Positions 48,670-59,735 of a DNA stretch of 64,000 nt are shown one piece after another (the stretch's first letter is position 1; every line of letters begins with the position of its first letter). The DNA is from Tyto alba. Its lineage: Eukaryota; Chordata; Aves; Strigiformes; Tytonidae. A program made the translations under genes and the position numbers. The stretch spans positions 6,534,819 to 6,598,818 of the forward strand of contig NW_024881316.1 of assembly GCF_018691265.1 (NCBI RefSeq), in the 5' to 3' direction. The notes beneath the pieces are model-generated. The model was not told the origin of the DNA, did not search any database, and saw nothing but the letters and a program-made list of their open reading frames with translations.

Positions 48670-49480
48670 CCTTGTGGTTGTGCCCCCTCCCCGGTGCGCC
48701 CGTGCCCACTCAGTGAAATTGCACCAGGAGAGTTAGAGGCCAGGTTTCAGAGCTGCGTTCCTCTGCGGTCGCATCTGCGACGCTGTTTGGAAATTAGCAA
48801 TACCACTACAGGGATAACCCAGTTTCTGGTTTGCAACCCAGAGCGTGCCGATCACCTTATTGCAGAAGAACTGCCGACCGGTTTCCTGGCCATCATTAGT
48901 GCCGTCTTCTCTGGTGTTGGCTTGGTCAGATATTCCACACTTTTTAAGCATGTGTAAAGGATTACAGAAACCCCTATGTGCATCTCCAGAGAGCAGCCAG
49001 AAAGGGTTAAACAAAATCAACCCTGACAATACTAGAAACAGTTCTCTCAGTGTGTGTTGGTTCACTGCTCCACAGGGCATAGCAGATGTTGTGTCTGGTA
49101 GTAAGAAGGGCCCAGGAGGTGTGAGCTGTCAATCACTTTTTTTCCTAACTACAGGCTGTGCTATGGATATGAAGCACGACTAAAACAATCTGTCTCAGCT
49201 GGGGTGTGTGAGGTATCAATAACCCTTGGCAGAGGTGTCAAGAGCCTTGCTGGAATCAAACTACCCTGCTGACCAGCTGCTTAGCAAGTTAACAAGGCAG
49301 CATTCAGAGCTCGCTGCCCTCCCAGCCCAACAATTAACACAACTGGAGCAGGGCTCCGCTGAAATGCGGGAGGAACCTCGCCGCATCGCCCTTGCGCTGG
49401 CGACAAAGAGATGCACAGATCTTTATTCAGAAGCATCCGTAACAACACGCGAGGAGTGAGAGAAACTAGGGCAGAGAATG
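48670..49480. promoter_or_regulatory. Pair of CpG-rich patches, candidate CpG island or conserved element
   Basis: Two clusters of CpG stand out from the AT-rich flanks. The first, 48690-48910, includes ggtgcgcccg, tgcggtcgcatctgcgacg, gagcgtgccgatc and gccgaccgg. The second, 49305-49460, includes gctccgc, atgcggg, cctcgccgcatcgcccttgc, gctggcgac and cacgcgag. Frames of 77-115 codons are open here, and one (49226-49459) gives a plausible amphipathic helix. However, they start at GTG or TTG and match no family known to me. A developmental CpG island, a conserved element or an old exon are all possible. Confidence 0.35.
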
Positions 49481-49850
49481 TATTTTATTCTCAAATCAAA
49501 TATGCAGATAAATATTAGCAATATGCAGCAAAATCGAATGGACTCGAGAAAAATAGATTTGTATAGTATTTTCATGCATGAGGCCAGTGTCTGTAGAGCA
49601 GAGGGGGAGCTCCAGTAAGGAATAAATTGTGTTGAGAAGCTAGAGTAAGGTAAATTTAAACAACAGCAGGAACAAACAATGTAATGAAAGAGTTCTGTGG
49701 TGCTAGTAATCCAAACAATAGCTGTGTAGCGGCTTGTTACAATCATCCACATGGCTGGTTAGAGTATTATAGAACAACCAGGTTGTAAAATGAACAGGCG
49801 ACAGTTGGAAAGTCTTAAACATTTTGCACTCGTGGGTCATGTACTACTCA
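49481..49850. other. Non-coding spacer
   Basis: Nothing recognised. Confidence 0.5.
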
Positions 49851-49855
49851 GCCTT

Positions 49856-49930
49856 GTACCAGTATAAATTTGGGAGTAATGCCATTAAAATCAATGGCTT
49901 CACAGTGTTTTAACAGGGAAGAAACTGGCC
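49856..49930. repeat. Short palindromic amniote repeat relic (second type)
   Basis: Reads gtaccagtataaatttggga, gtaatgccattaaaatcaat, ggcttcacagtgttttaaca. This follows an old amniote repeat of the form 'accagtgtaaatctggagtaactccattga...tcaatggagttacaccagtg'. The centre is mirrored: gccatt (49881-49886) against aatggc (49893-49898). Family name not assigned. Confidence 0.5.
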
Positions 49931-50279
49931 TATTTATAGAGCATTATCCGATTTTTCATTTTACAAACTGCTAAGTCTGGCTCTTGGAGTTAATGTTTTT
50001 CCTGAGCCCCCAACATATTTTTTTGTTTTGTTTTGTTTTAAAATCTGAATTACTTTCAAGTCTTTTTGTATTCTACATTGCTTTATTTTGTGGTTTTGTT
50101 CTCAAGGGCATCAACCAGTGATTATATACCGTTCCATTCTGCAAAAAAAAAAAATACATAGTGTACAGCAAAACATGAATATTAGCTTTAAACAATTTAA
50201 TGTTGTTTGTCTTTGCTTTGAAATTCAATAATGCCATCAGCCCATAAGACCTTTTAGAGCAGAGTATTTCACACAGTGA
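49931..50279. other. AT-rich non-coding DNA
   Basis: Contains a TTTTG run near 50022-50040 and a short A tract at about 50142-50153; nothing else recognised. Confidence 0.5.
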
Positions 50280-50870
50280 AAGCTGCTTTCTGCTACAAAA
50301 GCACAGCAGCTGTGGCTCCTGCAGATACTCTTAAAGACAGATATAATAAAACACTGGGAGGGAGTAGGTCGACACAGGAGCATGAAATGGACGAGATGAA
50401 GCCCTTTGTCACAATCAAATAGGCTGTAAAGTTACTATAGTAACATACAGTATTAAGCTCCAGGTGGATTGACTTAATGTTGACTAAACAAAAAGAGGTT
50501 AACGAAAACCAAACCAATAATTATTACACTCTCTCTACCAAATGTTTGCCAGGATGCTGTTATTTTGATTTAGCCAAGCTGCACAAAATGCGGTGTGGGT
50601 TGCTTTCTGTTCGGGCGAGCTGTTCTTGTATGAGAAAACCTGTAAGACAAAAACAAACTCAAAGTTGTAAGAAGGAAGCGGATGGCTTTACTGTGCCTGT
50701 AACAGACACAGCAGCAAAATCCAGGCAAAAGACCCATGACAGAATTAAACTGTGTCTAATGCTTCCTTTTTTTTTACCCCTCCAGGATCACCTACTTCCC
50801 CGGTCTGAGAAATGTGGAGAAGTAGGGAATGTTCAAACTTATTCTGACCTATCTGAGCTAAATGAATGAT
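50280..50870. promoter_or_regulatory. Candidate conserved regulatory block with X-box-like palindrome
   Basis: A complex, repeat-free block. GTTACTATAGTAAC at 50431-50444 is a perfect 14-bp palindrome with the layout of the RFX X-box (GTTNCC/GGNAAC half-sites). Further on are CpG-bearing words (aaatgcggtgtggg, gttcgggcgagc, gaagcggatgg). An ATG frame of 130 codons (50477-50869) spans it but shows no domain. It crosses a T9 pyrimidine tract followed by ctccag, so it is probably chance. Enhancer status is inference. Confidence 0.35.
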
Positions 50871-53065
50871 GGATGGAAAAGATACATACATTTATAGATT
50901 TTTTTTTAATCTTCCCTGTAAAAATTAACCTTTGCCTCTAAAAAACTACAAAGAGAGATTCCCCTAATTACAAATTATATCTTCAACATGAAATAAGTAT
51001 TCCTCCTGCCTTCAGTGTTTATTTCTAAAGATATTCTTTACTGTAAAAGGAAGATGCCTGACAACTTATGAATGGGGTGCTTCTGGCTGCTTCTCCACCC
51101 TGCTCTGTTAGCTACGTCTCAAGGAAAGTATTTTGCCCTGTAGATAAATCCCACAGTGGAAGGAAGGCTTGTCTTAGCTCCAGTGACCATTTCTTTCACT
51201 CCATTTCAGTCTGGGAATTTAAAAATCTGAGGTTTTAAGTGAAATTCCTAGTTTTACTCTGAAACTTCTGATGCTGTCAGAATTCACACCTTCTATCAGA
51301 ACTGTAATTTCATGTGTCTCTGGTATAGTTAGTGAACTCCAAGCTGCTGCCCTATAAATCTTTAAAGGTTGCTATTCAAAGAGGGAAAGAGATCATATTG
51401 GTTCAAACTGAACAAAACAGAGTGGATCTTTCTTTGATAAAATGTAGTAGGCACAAATCAGAAATCCACTTGGACAGTCACAGCAAAACTGTCAAAAACC
51501 TCTCATCTGTGCCATAAACTCAGTCTCAATGAGGATTGAATTAATACCACACTGTCAAGGAGAAAAAAAAATGTGCTAATTGCATTCAGGACATGGAGTT
51601 TAGCCTTGGCCAGTAAAGAAAAAGGTCAAAAGAGGTTTTAATTATCAAAAGTATGAGATGGCTTTAAGGTGCACTTGTGGATGTGGTTCAAGGACAACTT
51701 TTGGGAAAGACAGTATGTGAAGGATGGAAGGAGGAAATATTTGGAGGTCTAATTTGAGGAATCCCTTATGGTTATTTCAGCCTCTTGGCTGACAATATAG
51801 CAACCAGGAAATCAGTACCTATTGAAAGATGATGGAAGGATTAAGTAGTCAGCCAGAGCCTGCTGGCAAAAAAGCAAGGGTTACTCATTTCAAGAATTTC
51901 TTCTCCATAAATTGGCAGAAATGTAATGTGGCTGCATCCCAGGAAATGCAGTGAGGTGTGGTCAGAGGAACCATAATCAAACTGAGAGACCTTGCTGAGG
52001 GCTTCAGTGGGAACAAATATCTTCACTTGAAGATGTACCAAGTACTCTTGTTCAAATCTATTAGGGAATGGTTTCTGTTTGGATTAATTTGTAGAAGTAC
52101 CTGGCACAAGGTGGAGCCATCAGAATGACAACACTAGAGCCTGGTCAGCTTTCCCAAGGGCAGATGGACTCTGGGTACTCATGAAACAAAATGTATGTAA
52201 TGAATGTACATACGAAGGTCCAAGTTTTCCTGTTCCTCTGGAGTAGTACTGTCTCTCAGTAATGGTTATGGCATGTCACAAACAATTCTGTATTTTGCAT
52301 GACATCTGGAGGACAAGATATTTGAGGAGTTCTTTGTGATTATTTGAGATGTCTCTGCTAAGTTGGTCTGCTAGAATGTCCTGAAGACCTCATATTAAAC
52401 AAAGGGAATACCAGAGGAATGTCACTGGTCCAGAAAATATCTTCACTTGCTTGAATCTGCTTGTAAATATTTTTGAAACTGCATGCCACATTCAGACATG
52501 TCATCTGTCTCCTAATGCTAAGTGGTACTTTAGACTCCTGACACTAACAGGGTCATCTGTATCTTCATCTTCAACTTGCCAGATTTGGCTTTGGTTATTG
52601 AAGAAGAAGATCCAGACAACAATAGCCTACAGTTCAGAAAGCTGGTATATGCACAGAAGACCCTGTAAAGATCTAGCTCATGAGCACAGGTAGAAAGAAG
52701 ACTAGAAGAGCAGTGAAGGCCCACTTCAACTCCTTATGTCCTGGCACATGAGTACATGAAACACAAGCAGAGGCTCTGCATGCTTTAGGAACTGGTAGCC
52801 TGAACACAGGCAGAAATGGAATCTATATAGAAAATGCACTGGATAAAAAAGAGCTGTGCATTTATGAATTGTAGAAACAATTGTATTTAATAGTTCATAT
52901 AGGAAACAAGTGTACTATTCCTTCTTATATATTCTTACAAGGAGGATATGTGCCAACATTTGGAGATAGTATGTGGGAAATGAGATATGTATGTAGTTAG
53001 GTGTCTGGCCAGGGTTTCTTTGCATTTTTCCAGAATTCTCACAGCCACCTGATTATGTAGCAGTG
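50871..53065. other. Non-coding DNA
   Basis: About 2.2 kb; no gene or repeat family recognised. Confidence 0.5.
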
Positions 53066-53169
53066 CTTGAAGAGGGGATGGTACATAGTCCTGAGTAAAT
53101 ATCTCCGTTATTGTGCTGTTTTAGATCTTTGTTCTTCATGGTTGAGGTTAATATGTTACTCTGAATACT

Positions 53170-53625
53170 GGATATCCTTCCTCCTCCTTTGCTTGTGGCA
53201 TCCCAGACAGAGCTTATCATTCTCCTCTGTCAATTCTTGGTTTCAGTTCTCTGCAGGGAGCTATAGGCGTGGAGACCAGGTGCAACTGGGGCTCATCTCT
53301 AAGGAGTGGGTACACAGCAAAGCTCCTCTGCAGATGGGGTCCCCTTGCTATGCCCCTGGTGACCCACACGGAGCAGAAGAGCAGCAGGCACCTGCTCCTT
53401 TCCCCAACAGCCTCTTTTACCTTCCCGTGTCGCCTGGGTTAGCTGATAGGATGGAAACCCTTCCCCGACCCTTCCTGGACAGGGGAGGTCACTTTTGTGT
53501 TTCACTGAGCAGAGCAGCAGCTGGAAGCTCACTGCGTCCTTGGGGGTCTGCACTCTGAAACGCCAGCCCCTCAGCCCGCTTCTGGGGTGATGCCCTCTAC
53601 GTAATTTTACCCCCCCCCCCCCCCC
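53170..53625. other. GC-rich stretch ending in C16
   Basis: Higher GC than its flanks, with scattered CpGs between 53260 and 53580, ending in a C16 run at 53610-53625. A frame of 163 codons is open on the plus strand, but it begins at TTG and has no domain; an 84-codon frame lies opposite. It may be an old GC-rich repeat or a non-coding exon; not assigned. Confidence 0.4.
53610..53625. repeat. C16 homopolymer
   Basis: Sixteen consecutive C residues, rare in this AT-rich context. Confidence 0.9.
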
Positions 53626-53839
53626 ATCTTAGAAACTTCTTTAAAAGGATGCTGTTTGTATTGTCTGTTAATCTTCCTCAGTATTGAGGTGGCCTCTGCA
53701 TGTGGTTATTTATTAGTGAGGCTCAAATGCATACTTCAGCCTAAAGGTACTGAATTTTCAAAACAGCTAAAATTCTTGTTTCTTGCTTTTTAATTCAAGG
53801 AACTCACATTGATACATCAGCCTTGCTCAAGAGTCATTG

Positions 53840-54012
53840 TAGATTAAGAGACAATTTGAATTATAATCCTGATCCAAATACTACTGCTCCTGTGACTTTG
53901 AGCATGCCACTTAACCCCTCTGAGCCTTATTTTCCCTATTATCTGAGACTAATGGTATTTTACCTGTCTCATACCACAAGGGAGCTATGAGGCTTAATTA
54001 ATGTTTGCAAAC
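53840..54012 (+). mobile_element. MIR-type SINE relic, the clearest of the set
   Basis: Reads in MIR order: gacaatttgaattataatcc, ctcctgtgactttgagcatg, ccacttaacccctctgagcc, ttattttccctattatctga, ggtattttacctgtctcata and ggagctatgaggcttaatta. The MIR consensus has ttcgaatcctggctc, ctgtgtgaccttgggcaagt, cacttaacctctctgagcct, cagtttcctcatctgtaaaa, tacctacctcata and ggttgttgtgaggattaaat. Both the core and the 3' part are present. It is inactive. Confidence 0.75.
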
Positions 54013-57000
54013 TGGGTTGTTGCATAGCATAATTAAATAGCATTTCCAAAGTTTAAAGAAGTAGAAAGTATTAAGACCCATCAGCAGCAAAGATGAGACG
54101 AGGAGTGAGAATGTCCTGATTCCCAGGACAGTGCTTAATTCTCTCAACCATATGGCTTTGGAGGGAAAAAACAGCACCAAATTGTCTTCAAGAACCTTTT
54201 TCAAAGTTCAAAAATGTGATTTTTAAAGCAAAGGTGGCTATTCACAACTTTAAAGAACATCCATACAAGCAATACTGTTTTGATTCTTGTATAATCATTT
54301 CCTTGTTTAGTTGTATGAAACTGTCCCACATTTTTAGATGTTATTGAGCTTCCAGCCAAGATGATTTTTGTAAAAACAGTATTTCACAGCCTCAAGTCTA
54401 TTCAGTTATAAAATGTTGAATGAGTCACATTTATTTTCCCCTTTGATACTTCTCTTCCAATCTAGTTTACAGTATTCAAGCTGCAGTTGTCTTGGACAAG
54501 GTAGAACTGGTAGAAATGTCCAGCGGTTTCACAGGGTCAGACCTACCAGATACCTCCTGCCCTATCACTTCTGCTCATAATTCCCTCATAATACTCTAGA
54601 GCTATTTTAGCTTTAAAGTGGAAACATATCACAAAAGTACAGAGGTTACTGTAGAACTGTACCTTATGTTAGATTAATGTGAAAAGTACTGGTAAAGAAC
54701 GGTTGGATGAAGTGTCATTTTGCTCATTTAACTGCATTTCTTCATGTCCTGAGTCAGAAAAAAAAAGCAAATTCAGAGAAAGTTTAGCCATGTGTTTGTT
54801 ATATTCCTTCTTTTTGGTTAAAGGCAGTAGGATTCTTTTTAGTTTAAGACTGTAGGGTTTTCAGTTAACATTTTCTGTTTTCCATGGGTTTTCAAAACAG
54901 AAAGTAAAATCCATTATAAATGTTAATTTCATTTAATTCCCTTCCATTTTTATGTGTATTAAAATAAAATGGTCTTTGAAGAAAGTGTTACAGGGAGATT
55001 TTTATGCTATAGATAACATAAAAATGTGTGATATCAGTCTTATATCATTAAGGCTTACTTCAGCAGATGTGTCATGCAACTCAAATTTACTTCTTTGGGT
55101 TTAAGAATGGTATTTTAATTTCAAGCACAGTTGAAAGGCTGTAACTATTGGGATAATGGGCTTTTGATTTCCTTTTAGATGAATATAAATATATTTTATT
55201 TTCCCAATATTCAGTCTTTAGTTTAGCCTCTTTCAAATTCTTAGTAGAAGTCAACAAAAGTTGTAAATAAAAGAGTTTAAAAAGTTGGATTTATTTTCTT
55301 GAAGTAAGAGCTTTAACTTTTTTTTTAATATAAAAAATAGACTAAGTTACTAAAAATTAAATATTTATTAGTATATCACAATTCTGTGGCAATAACACTC
55401 CTTACAAATAATGCAGTTCAAATCCTAAGGGATCTAATTTATTTGAAGTAAAGTCTCTTAGGAAAAGGTGTATCTGAAAGGTTCAGATGGGACCTTGCTA
55501 TTTAGATCCTACATATCAGAGAAGAGCCTGTGTATATTCATGATGGATGCTATAGATGATAGGACAGTTCAAAGTCTAAGATATGGAACTGTATGTCAGA
55601 ATCTATTGGAACCTCATAGAAAGTCCTTAGAAAATGACTATAACACGAGAAATGGAGAATTCATTTTAACTATCATCCAGTCCTAGTTATGCCTGACTGT
55701 GCCTGTTTCTCCCCTAGCCTTTGTACTTTTGCTTTCTACAGACTGACATGATAGCTGGACTCAGGATAGTTTTCTGGTTCTCCATAACTGAGATAAATAA
55801 TTTCTCTCATGAACAAAACTGTTATAAAGCAAAATGATGGTAGTCATTCCAACCAATAGCTTGTCACCTTCTCTCAGCAAAAAGGTACCTGTTAAGGATG
55901 TCCCATCTCAGTCTCATGGTTAAGGCATCAATAAGTCAGGAGAATAAGTCTGTATAAAATGCAGATAACTGTGGATGCCCACAATGAAGGTGAAAAGATG
56001 ACCAACCAAAATTTTCATCTGTGACAAAGGTAAACTTAGGACAGAGGAGGAGATAGAAAGGCAACTCTAAATCATGTTTTCATCACCCTGATTCTTAAGA
56101 AGTAAGACCCACAGGAAAGTGAAAATGTTGGTAAGGGTCAGGCACCATTAGGAAGGGTGCTCTTGTGCTATCCCAACAGGTTTGGGTTATTGTACTTTCT
56201 TTTGCTTCCATGGATCCCTGTGGAATCTGCTCCTGCAACAGTGGTGCAAGAGTTTATCCTTTGGCTCTCTGCCTACTTGCAGTCTTGAGTATATGTCCAG
56301 ATAGAAGCTTAGGGCAGGTTTCTGATATCAGTGCATTGGAAGTTGAAACCTGACCATCCATGTCATAATAAACCATACTATCTCAAGTATCTTAGTTAAA
56401 AGACTTTATAAATCCAAGTAAAATTTCTTACAGGAACTCACAGTTATACAGCATCATTGAAAAACATAATTGTCTCTGTTAAATATTTTCTCTTAAGAGT
56501 AGGGAATTTGAAAAACATTACTTCGCATAAGTTTGTTCCTCTTCCTCACCAGATCTAGTCAGAATAAGGCAGATAAAAATACTTCTGTCTCTTACTACTG
56601 CAAGAGGCAATTAGTATCTAATAAGCCTTGCCAAACCGCAAAAAAAGAAATGTTATTTTTGGGTCTGCTGATGAACAGACAGTGACTGGAGACAGGCAGG
56701 ACCAAAACTGGGATCTCAAAGCAGTCAAAAAGAAAGCAGTTACCTACACCAGCTAAAGAGAACTGGGGGTTGCAGGGGGTTGGGGATGGCAATTAGCAAT
56801 CTAGAGCATTAAGGGAAGCAAAAATTTGCTTTACACCCCCTAATTAAGACTGAGCTGCAAGTCAATAAGATATTTAGGAAAAGAAGGTGAATGTCCTGGA
56901 CTAGAGTCACCTCTCAGCCTGGGGAATGCTGGTATTAGTGCTTTCTCAAGAGTGAGAAGTTGAGCATTCACTAAACATTCATGGTCTTGAAGATAAAAAT

Positions 57001-57115
57001 TGGGAAATACTCCGTCAACTCACTAGAACCCCTTGCTGTCCCAGTCTGGGAGTTTCTTCTACCATTTTTGCCACAGCTGGCAATGCAAATAAAGTTTTAA
57101 GAGATCGAATTGTTC
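54013..57115. other. AT-rich non-coding DNA
   Basis: No gene or repeat family recognised in about 3.1 kb. The ATG-less frame at 55468-55686 has no domain. Confidence 0.5.
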
Positions 57116-57385
57116 AGATTGCAACTCAGATAATGTTCACATAACCACGTGAGGATACTTCACTCGTGCCACTTGTTGGAGTCTGCCACAGCAGGATGAA
57201 AGATGCAGCTGAGCAACGTGTCCTGCTGCTCTGCACACTGGAGGGTTGCGCACAGCAATAGTGACCGATTGCTGCACGCTGAAGTTCTATGTTTCTAAAA
57301 AGCGCCCAGCAGCAAGGCAAGCTATCGCTTTGTGAGGAGGAGCGAAGGCAGCATGTGACAAAGGAGATGCGAACTATTTGTCCTT
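57116..57385. promoter_or_regulatory. Candidate regulatory block
   Basis: Contains ccacgtgagg (E-box CACGTG at about 57147), several isolated CpGs (ctcgtgcc, caacgtgtc, gttgcgcac, gaccgattg, gcacgctg, aaaagcgccc, tatcgc) and mid-GC content inside AT-rich DNA. There is no simple repeat and no coding frame. Weak candidate for a conserved element. Confidence 0.25.
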
Positions 57386-59654
57386 GTGGAGACTCTGCCT
57401 TTGTTCCCTTTCATCTTTCAGTTTCTCTTAATCTAAAGTAAAGGCCTTTCAGGTTGCATATATGGCTCTCCTCAGGGCTGAAAGGATGGTTGCATGTGGG
57501 CTGAAAAGGAGAGGAGACAGCTGAGATAAGAAAAATGCCAGAGTGTTTACAAATGCTAAAACCTGGAATGTATTCCCAGGACTTTTTGTCATGTCTAGTG
57601 GAAGATTCATTAAGATTGTGTTTATATTTATACATATATACATACGTACATAAATATCGAGGCTGTATGTATTGATTAAATAATTACCTAAAGAAGCAAT
57701 TGGCTCCTAGGCCTGCCAGATCAGTTTAAAAAAAAGAAAAAATAATAACTCTAGCAAAATCACTGCACATAGATCTAAGACAACACCAACAAATTCTCAT
57801 TTCACTGGGATTTTATTTCATTCTTGTAGGCTTAATATCTCACTGCATGAACAAAAAGTATCACACGGAAAGGGCTTCGGGCTAGCTACTTCCAAAAAGA
57901 TTCAACCTTCTGAGTACTATCAATATCATCTCTATACCCACATGGTTAGCACTTTCTAATACATTCGCTGAAAACCATTAATAAAGCAACATTTTTAGTC
58001 TAGTTCTTAACCATGTGTCGCACTGAAATAAGTTGATGTAAATCTGTGAACTGCACGACAATGATCAAATTAACAGTCATTTCAGGAAAAATACCCCTCA
58101 GGCTGAAAAATAATTAGTAGTCTCTCACTCTATCTTTTCCTACTAATAAAAATCATGCTATTATTGTTGACTGTGCTAATAAAACACCTTCCATGACCCT
58201 GAGGTAGCTCAATGTAAAATATAAGGACTGTTCTATTGTGCAGATGCACGCATGTTTTATTGAACATTTCTATATAGTTTCTCATCTGGTAATGGCATTA
58301 CTTCCGCAAGAACTTTTGTCAGAATGATGCAGAACACACACTCTCTTTTTCCTATCCAATTCATCTTGCTGAAGCAAACCCCAAATTTTAAAAACTCCAC
58401 AGACCTTCAGTTTAACTTCTGTGTGTAGTAATTCCTACATAGCACAATAACATCAGGAAGTTTTCTTCCCTTTGATGACCACTCAGAATCAGAGTATTCA
58501 TGTTAACAGCTTTATTCTTGCATTACAGTATTCCGAGTGGCTCAGACATGCAGCAGAGTATGTGCATATTCTTATCAGAAGTTTGCTTGCAGGATTTTGG
58601 TTCAGTCTGAAAAACAATTTACTTTGTGCCATATTGTCAAAGCCACCTATTTAAGTATTTGCCTTATTATTATCTGTGCCTACGTATAATCCTCTAAGCG
58701 TGTGGCTGATAAACACTACACAAGGGAAAATTAGCAAGATTTTGCACTCATGGTGAACAAGCTATCCGTGGTCATACTCCTGTCCTGCCATAACTATGGC
58801 ATTGCTTTCCTATTTGCAAGGTAGAGGGAAATATCTCACATTAACTGAGTGGCAAAAGTTTGCCCAGCTATAGAGCAATGTCAGCCTGTTCCTTTAAGCA
58901 GTGATGGATATGTGTGGCCACATTCCAGATTTTATTTTTGTCCACTTTAACTGGTCATGGAAACTATATCAACACAGAGATAGGGGGAGAGGGCTTATTT
59001 GAGGGTTAGATTCATAAATAATATACAAACATTTGAGATTAGTTTACAGTAGCAAGCAAATAACAAGAGCTTTCCAAAATGGCTCCCAAGAGCACTTCCA
59101 AGGAAAGTACTCCCACTAATTGGCACTAATATGAAAGTTAGAATGAGGTTCTTCTGTAAACATATTTCTGAAAGCACTTTGAGTGAGTGATCTGGAGTGA
59201 CAGCACATATTGGGGGGTAAATAAATGGACTGACAGCCTAGAAATACCTACTGTGGGCAGCAGAGTGTTGTCAGTTTTGACAGGGTTTGGAGCAGACCTT
59301 TACTTCCTTAGGATGCTGCAAGGTCTGTTCCTTGCCTCTATGTGTGTGTCTGTGTGCAGGGGCATGCATGAGCACGCATGTGAGAATGTATGGTCATGTC
59401 CACATGATTCAGCCCAGCACTGCTGTCCTACACAAGGCCATGAGCCATCAGAGCAATTTAGTCAGATCCTAATGACTTGTGAAATTTCCCTTTTGAAGAG
59501 AATGGGACTAACACTGCCGTCAAAGTTACATGCTGCCAGGACGACGTGCTAGGCTCAAGTCTGCTGCATCATTGATGTGTGTATGTAACTTTCTCTGCTT
59601 TCTCTGCTTTCCTCTGTCTATGTTGTCCATTATGATCCTAGAAACTTGAATGAT
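57386..59654. other. AT-rich non-coding DNA
   Basis: No gene recognised. A TGTG-rich stretch at 59337-59395 is degenerate simple sequence. Confidence 0.5.
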
Positions 59655-59735
59655 CTACCCTGACCTCAGCTTCTGCATCAATAGTAAAAGTAATTTTCCT
59701 AATTACCTCTTTGAATTGCTGTAATGCAGCAATTT
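59655..59735 (+). mobile_element. Possible MIR-type SINE fragment
   Basis: Reads ctaccctgacctcagcttct, gcatcaatagtaaaagtaat, ttacctctttgaattgctgt aatg. It resembles the MIR 3' half (cctcagtttcctcatctgt aaaatggggataat, acctacctcacagggttgct gtgag). Short and eroded. Confidence 0.4.

Noticed and set aside
48694..48957. Protein-like frame in the CpG patch as a gene
   Set aside because: Starts at GTG, no ATG upstream in frame, no known family; kept only as an observation.
50477..50869. 130-codon ATG frame as a gene
   Set aside because: No domain, AT-driven Lys/Asn-rich start, and it runs through a T9 pyrimidine tract; the block looks regulatory.
53067..53558. Longest open frame in the window (163 codons)
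   Set aside because: It begins at TTG, lies in GC-rich DNA where stops are rare, has an opposing frame on the other strand, and shows no domain.
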